From MGIIb-O2 sp002494975 (GTDB taxonomy: Archaea; Thermoplasmatota; Poseidoniia; Poseidoniales; Thalassarchaeaceae), in contig JAOMRN010000002.1 of the NCBI GenBank assembly GCA_028355015.1, positions 186,001-250,000 of the forward strand: DNA of 64,000 bases, written 5' to 3'. Positions 60,733 to 64,000 of the stretch are shown here, piece by piece. A program made the translations under genes and the position numbers. A model generated the notes under the pieces. It was not told the DNA's origin. It searched no databases and saw only the letters and a list, made by a program, of their open reading frames with translations. Within the stretch, counting starts at the first letter, position 1; every line of letters begins with the position of its first letter.

Positions 60733-61902
60733 TCAAAGATTAGAGGCAGAATAAGCCTGTACACCTGATTTTCTAGTTACCTTTCCAACAGATGTGCCCA
60801 TTACATTTTCAATTCCTGCACCTGATGCTAAATCGAAAATTCTATCATTAACTTTACCAGAGAACACTAAACCTATTGCGCCCTCAGATTCAGATAGTTC
60901 TTCTTCAAGTTTTGCTGCACCAATTGGTTCACTTCCTGAACCATCAGCGTTAACAATTATTGCTTGATTACGCTTTAATCCATCTAACATCCCCGCCCAT
61001 TCTTTGACTTCGTCGGGAGCTTCTAATGATTCAGTGCCTCTTCCAACGGCTGCATCATCTTCTTTGGCCAATTCTGCTTGAAGGCGGGCTACTATTTTGT
61101 TAGCTGCTTCTTTCTGGCTCAGACATTTCGTGATTACTTTACCTTCGAGATGTTCAACTTCTCTACTCTGAGGGGCAAGGGCCACATGAGTCAATGACTT
61201 TCCTAATTTACCACTAAGTTCCATCAGTAAAAGACGACCTCCTCGGTCTCCGTCTACGAATGCTATTACTGTGGTTTTTGACTTTGCTAGATTTACTAAC
61301 TCATCTTGAATTCCTGAACCCATTGTTGCTATTGCATTTTTGATTCCAAATTTCAGTAAGTTTCTAACATCATTTCTTCCTTCTACGATAATTATTGCAT
61401 CACTATCTGTAACACTTGGCCCAGCAGTCATGCCAGAAATGTCTTTCTCCGTATCTAATGTCAAGACTGCTCTAACCTCATCTAAGATGTTCTTAGAATC
61501 GTCTTGGCCAGAATTGACCATGTTCAAAAGTAGAGTTTTAGCGCGATCGATGACATTATCTCTCTTAGCTGAGCGAATATTTTCGATTCCTTTAACCTTG
61601 ATTACTGCTTTACAAGGGCCTATGCGATCAATTGTTTCTAGTGCTGCACCGATAACTGCGGTACTCACTTGATCAATTGAAGATGATAGAGATATTTCCC
61701 CTTGTACTTTTCCTTTATTCTGATTTAGCGTGACATCGACATGCCCTATACGGCCTGTGCGTTGTAGTTTTCTTAGTTGTAACTGGTCACCAAGAAGACC
61801 TTCGGTTTGACCAAAAATGGCCCCTACGACGTCTTTTCTGGCGACTGTGCCGTCACAACGTATTGTTGCGTGTATGATATATTTTCCTTCTGTTGTTGAC
61901 AT
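60733..61902 (-). CDS. dnaG: Archaeal DnaG-type primase / exosome subunit
   Basis: Toprim-domain protein of about 389 residues that in archaea is found with the RNA exosome and may also prime DNA. From ATG 61902 it begins MSTTEGKYIIHATIRCDG, the family start; the ORF runs 14 codons further. The Toprim motifs are IIVEGRNDVRNLLKFGIKNAIATMGSG with the catalytic Glu, and TTVIAFVDGDRGGRLLLMEL with D-x-D. RQEREVEHL-like APQSREVEHLEGKVI and the C-terminal region complete the archaeal DnaG. The zinc finger of bacterial DnaG is absent, as usual. The upstream 225 bp to the next gene hold a GC-rich hairpin segment. Confidence 0.95.
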   Translation of the reverse strand: MSTTEGKYIIHATIRCDGTVARKDVVGAIFGQTEGLLGDQLQLRKLQRTGRIGHVDVTLNQNKGKVQGEISLSSSIDQVSTAVIGAALETIDRIGPCKAVIKVKGIENIRSAKRDNVIDRAKTLLLNMVNSGQDDSKNILDEVRAVLTLDTEKDISGMTAGPSVTDSDAIIIVEGRNDVRNLLKFGIKNAIATMGSGIQDELVNLAKSKTTVIAFVDGDRGGRLLLMELSGKLGKSLTHVALAPQSREVEHLEGKVITKCLSQKEAANKIVARLQAELAKEDDAAVGRGTESLEAPDEVKEWAGMLDGLKRNQAIIVNADGSGSEPIGAAKLEEELSESEGAIGLVFSGKVNDRIFDLASGAGIENVMGTSVGKVTRKSGVQAYSASNL

Positions 61903-61914
61903 ATTAATTCCTTT

Positions 61915-62010
61915 CCGGTTTTCGGCCCAACTAGAGGGCTTCACTCCCTATTGCCTTGTTGGCGTTTGGGTTGGATGGGCGCAAAACGCCCGCGAGTGTG
62001 GCTGATTACC
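61915..62010. other. GC-rich hairpin segment in the dnaG upstream region
   Basis: The 225-bp divergent space between dnaG and the next gene has a GC-rich stretch with a perfect hairpin GGGCG-CAAAA-CGCCC at 61977-61991 and a small CCG-GTTTT-CGG palindrome at 61915-61925. I find no tRNA T-loop or CCA end. It may be a small RNA, a leader structure or a promoter operator. Nothing else is recognisable between 62011 and 62127 apart from AT-rich promoter-like sequence. Confidence 0.3.
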
Positions 62011-62127
62011 AAGCCTAACGGGTAGTTATGACCTTCATGAAGCCTCCTATTGATTCAATATCTACTTTAGGGGTTTTATTACCTTGATTCTGACTCTTAC
62101 ATAATAAGGGATAGAGATTAAGTCATA

Positions 62128-62613
62128 GTGCTATCAACGGAGTACATGGTTGAGCCTTCCTCCGATAGGCGAGCAGTGTTTAGAGGGGTTGTTAGTTTGG
62201 CCCTTCATGATGGAAACTTGAGTTTCGGAGAGAAGAGGTTGATTACAAAATTGGCCATGGCTTTGAGATTAGATGATGATGAACCAAAAATGATCTATGA
62301 TGCGATTCTAGAAGAAGAAAAATTAGAAGATGGTCATCCTTTGACAATTAGTGAAAAATTTACAGCATATGAACAAGTCCTAGAAACTTTCTTGATTAAT
62401 ACCAATAAAACGGACGATGAGCTTAGAATGATTGCTTATTTGAGACGTGTTTTTGAGATTAGTGATTCTGAACATCGAGCAATCTTGAGTAGTTTAGACA
62501 GGCAGCTTGAAGATATTGTACATCGCAATGTTAAACAAAGTATTAGATTCGAATTGAAAGAAATAAATAAAAGGCTATCAGAGATTCTTGAAAGTGTGCG
62601 AATTCAAAGATGA
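62128..62613 (+). CDS. TerB-like helical protein
   Basis: Unassigned protein of 161 residues. The segment RRAVFRGVVSLALHDGNLSFGEKRLITKLAMALRLDDDEPKMIYDAIL resembles the first helices of TerB-type domains, with the acidic D-G-x-[LI]-S-x-x-E pattern that could bind a metal; a second similar half follows (NKTDDELRMIAYLRRVFEISDSEHRAIL). The C-terminus is a long amphipathic helix, likely a coiled coil (IRFELKEINKRLSEILESV). The start is GTG 62128 or ATG 62146. It opens a four-gene plus-strand run that ends with the mobA-like gene. Confidence 0.6.
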   Translation: MLSTEYMVEPSSDRRAVFRGVVSLALHDGNLSFGEKRLITKLAMALRLDDDEPKMIYDAILEEEKLEDGHPLTISEKFTAYEQVLETFLINTNKTDDELRMIAYLRRVFEISDSEHRAILSSLDRQLEDIVHRNVKQSIRFELKEINKRLSEILESVRIQR

Positions 62614-62623
62614 GGAAATTTAG

Positions 62624-63271
62624 ATGAAGTCAGGGGATCTTGATGATTTTTTAGCTCAGCAAAAATCAAGAATACACTTGTCCGACAGGAAATTAGCGAA
62701 TCTAGTGAGAGATGCTTATCCAATTGGAGTTCCTGCTTTAATAATGAAATCTAGCACAGATAGAATGACCGATTCTTCTGGATATTCGTTCATCTTAGGG
62801 ACTCCTGATGAGATTTTGAGGAATCTAGCGTCTTGGTTAATCACTAATGCAGGTAATACTCACAGAATATTATTGAAATTGATTGGGAGATTATGGAAAA
62901 GACATGGTAGAGAAGATATTGCTTTGGCCGCCATATTACTATCTAATCTAGACCATAAAGGGATGGGGACAGATCCTTGGTCGATACTCCAGCAATCAAT
63001 CAATCCAATGGAATCAGTAGATTCTCTGCTATTGAACATTGAAGAATTATTTCGGGCGAAACGTCAGCCACCTAATGATGAACAAATATTTGATTGGATT
63101 AACGGGCGTAAAATCGAGCAACATATGTCTTTGATTGTTATTTATTCAGGATTATTGCATGGACACAAGTTTTCTTCTGAATTAATTGAGAAGATAATGC
63201 AAATAAATATACCAGTAGGAGATTCTATTTTAACTCGAATAAAGAGTAAAATCTCTTCTTTAGAAGCGTAG
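62624..63271 (+). CDS. Helical protein of unknown function, HEAT-like
   Basis: Not recognised; 215 residues, almost wholly helical. Repeating helix pairs such as NTHRILLKLIGRLWKRHGREDIALAAILLSNLDHKG look like HEAT or ALK/AlkD-type repeats, but no catalytic residue can be named. A GAGG 12 bases before ATG 62624 acts as ribosome binding site, and the gap to the TerB-like gene is 10 bp, so the pair is co-transcribed. It could be a protein-protein scaffold. A DNA-glycosylase-like role is possible but unsupported. Confidence 0.55.
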   Translation: MKSGDLDDFLAQQKSRIHLSDRKLANLVRDAYPIGVPALIMKSSTDRMTDSSGYSFILGTPDEILRNLASWLITNAGNTHRILLKLIGRLWKRHGREDIALAAILLSNLDHKGMGTDPWSILQQSINPMESVDSLLLNIEELFRAKRQPPNDEQIFDWINGRKIEQHMSLIVIYSGLLHGHKFSSELIEKIMQINIPVGDSILTRIKSKISSLEA

Positions 63272-63302
63272 TACTGATTGCTGATGGTTGTCTCGGGGTA
63301 CT

Positions 63303-63512
63303 ATGGTGGAGCGTCTACTACCTTCTGACGACCCCATTGCTGAAGATGTTCTTGAGTGGACCATTAAACGAGATTCTAAAGATATTAAACAACTAATGAG
63401 ATGGATGGAGACAACTGAAATAAGAAGAGATAGGCAGGTTCTACTAAATCGAGCCATGGATTTAATGGATGAAATTCAGTACGCACTCAATCGATTAAGT
63501 GAATTAAGGTGA
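63303..63512 (+). CDS. Small helical protein of unknown function
   Basis: Not recognised; 69 residues from ATG 63303, or 74 from TTG 63288. It is predicted to be two helices with a heavily charged face (VLEWTIKRDSKDIKQLMRWMETTEIRRDRQVLLNRAMDLMDEIQYALNRLSELR), suggesting a coiled-coil homodimer or a partner for the two preceding proteins. The distance to the mobA-like gene is 4 bp. Kept as real because it fits the operon spacing and has a typical coding pattern. Confidence 0.55.
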   Translation: MVERLLPSDDPIAEDVLEWTIKRDSKDIKQLMRWMETTEIRRDRQVLLNRAMDLMDEIQYALNRLSELR

Positions 63513-63516
63513 AAGT

Positions 63517-64000
63517 ATGCGATCTTTGCTTCTAGCAGGAGGTAGATCATCACGTATGGGGCAAGACAAGGCTCTAATCGAAATAGATGGTTTACCGATG
63601 ATTGCAAGAGTTGTTAATGCATTAGTCGAAGCTGGTAAAGAACCTGTCAGAATAGCAGTTGCAAGTCCTGAAAAAATGGAAGCTTACGCTGCAGTAATTG
63701 ATTCAAGTTATAATATTGAATGGGTGCTCGATTCAGTACAGTATGCGGGACCGGTTGATTCAATTATAGAAAATTTAAATGATCCTTTTGCAATAAAAGA
63801 AGATCATGTACAATTAGCTACAATAGACGTCCCTTGGATAAATGCGGATGTATTTACTAGCTTAGAAAAATCTATGTCGAAAAATGACATGGCAGTTATT
63901 CCAACTGATGGTCAAATTTTGCACCCTTTAATCGCTTTAGTAAGACCCAAAATATTGAAACTGCAATTTAAAAAATGGAATGATGAATCCTTGAGAGAGG
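63517..64000 (+). CDS. Molybdenum cofactor guanylyltransferase-like protein, 3' end beyond window
   Basis: Start of a MobA-type nucleotidyltransferase; 161 codons are visible before the window ends. The N-terminal glycine-rich nucleotide loop is LLLAGGRSSRMGQDKALIEIDG, with the L-A-G-G-x-S-x-R-M-G-x-D-K signature of MobA/GT-A transferases. VQLATIDVPWINADVFTSL holds an Asp that matches the metal-binding DxP site (D-V-P), and QILHPLIALV is the usual Q-x-x-x-P-L strand. A GGTGA ribosome site is 6 bases upstream. It may attach GMP to molybdopterin, but related enzymes act on other cofactors, for example in phospholactate guanylylation. Confidence 0.82.
   Translation, partial: MRSLLLAGGRSSRMGQDKALIEIDGLPMIARVVNALVEAGKEPVRIAVASPEKMEAYAAVIDSSYNIEWVLDSVQYAGPVDSIIENLNDPFAIKEDHVQLATIDVPWINADVFTSLEKSMSKNDMAVIPTDGQILHPLIALVRPKILKLQFKKWNDESLRE

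Noticed and set aside
61945..62127. Possible tRNA in the dnaG upstream space
   Set aside because: No T-loop (TTCRA) or matching acceptor stem could be found on either strand.
1..64000. CRISPR arrays, insertion sequences, prophage genes and rRNA genes
   Set aside because: None seen by reading. No regularly spaced repeats, transposase motifs, phage structural genes or rRNA signatures were found; small or degenerate elements could have been missed.

Overview
The window is chromosomal DNA from an archaeon, most likely a marine planktonic euryarchaeote of the Marine Group II / Poseidoniales type or a close Thermoplasmatota relative. The archaeal diagnosis rests on the PolD large subunit (DP2), primase PriL, archaeal DnaG, deoxyhypusine synthase, KEOPS subunit Pcc1, phosphopantothenate synthetase of the COG1701 type, an MptE-like pterin enzyme, a DUF373 membrane protein and an HTH_10 (bacterio-opsin-activator-like) regulator. 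Alongside these sit genes of bacterial type: homodimeric pyruvate dehydrogenase E1 (aceE), bacterial MetK, class II fumarase, BolA with a CGFS glutaredoxin, GcvH, RNase HI and a CocE-like esterase. That mixture, the AT-rich sequence, very short intergenic gaps and large surface proteins are what one expects of surface-ocean MGII. The lineage is an inference from gene content; no phylogeny was run.

Layout. 1-4.5 kb: aceE, a GNAT acetyltransferase and a zinc-ribbon protein with a Pro-Glu repeat, all on the minus strand. 4.6-8.8 kb: plus-strand run of SF1 helicase, RDD protein, YrdC/Sua5 and methionine aminopeptidase. 8.9-11.2 kb: minus-strand operon rpe-bolA-grx-eamA. 11.3-15.1 kb: thioredoxin, then a winged-helix/STAND ATPase and a secreted CocE-type hydrolase. 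15.2-18.8 kb: ferritin-like/VIT1 iron transporter, M32 carboxypeptidase and a beta-propeller protein. 18.75-19.5 kb holds no credible protein gene; it is a purine-rich, hairpin-rich segment that looks like a long structured RNA. 19.5-23.9 kb: fumarase with a fused ribbon-helix-helix domain, cyclophilin, zinc-ribbon membrane protein, tRNA-binding protein and pyrE. 24-32.3 kb: PolD DP2, MptE-like, PriL, DUF373, zinc ribbon and HTH_10 regulator. 32.3-37.5 kb: a 1,724-residue thrombospondin-type-3 surface protein. 37.6-46.1 kb: ABC-F, metK, GST-like, hflX, pcc1, nadC, phosphopantothenate synthetase and an isopropylmalate-type dehydrogenase. 46.2-51.9 kb: unknown protein, divergent N6 methyltransferase, THEP1 NTPase, membrane protein, gcvH, rnhA, membrane protein and GNAT. 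51.9-56.9 kb: tRNA-Cys, aminotransferase, speD, dys, eno, unknown protein and Lrp regulator. 57-64 kb: methyltransferase, redoxin, TPR protein, dnaG, then three unknown genes leading into a mobA-like gene cut by the window edge.

Themes. Replication is represented by PolD DP2, PriL, RNase HI, the helicase and possibly DnaG. Translation and tRNA work is represented by YrdC and Pcc1 (both for t6A37), HflX, ABC-F, tRNA-Cys and methionine aminopeptidase. The speD and dys genes lie side by side and link polyamine synthesis to hypusine formation. Iron and redox handling appears as bolA-grx, ferritin-VIT1, thioredoxin and redoxin genes. No insertion sequence, prophage, CRISPR array or rRNA gene was seen.

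Most notable items: the roughly 0.7-kb structured RNA candidate at 18.8-19.5 kb with a possible switching hairpin near its 3' end; the RHH-fumarase fusion; a perfect palindrome just upstream of the aceE start codon; a tRNA-Cys with changes at both partners of the 18-55 elbow contact; and a methyltransferase with an altered catalytic motif.
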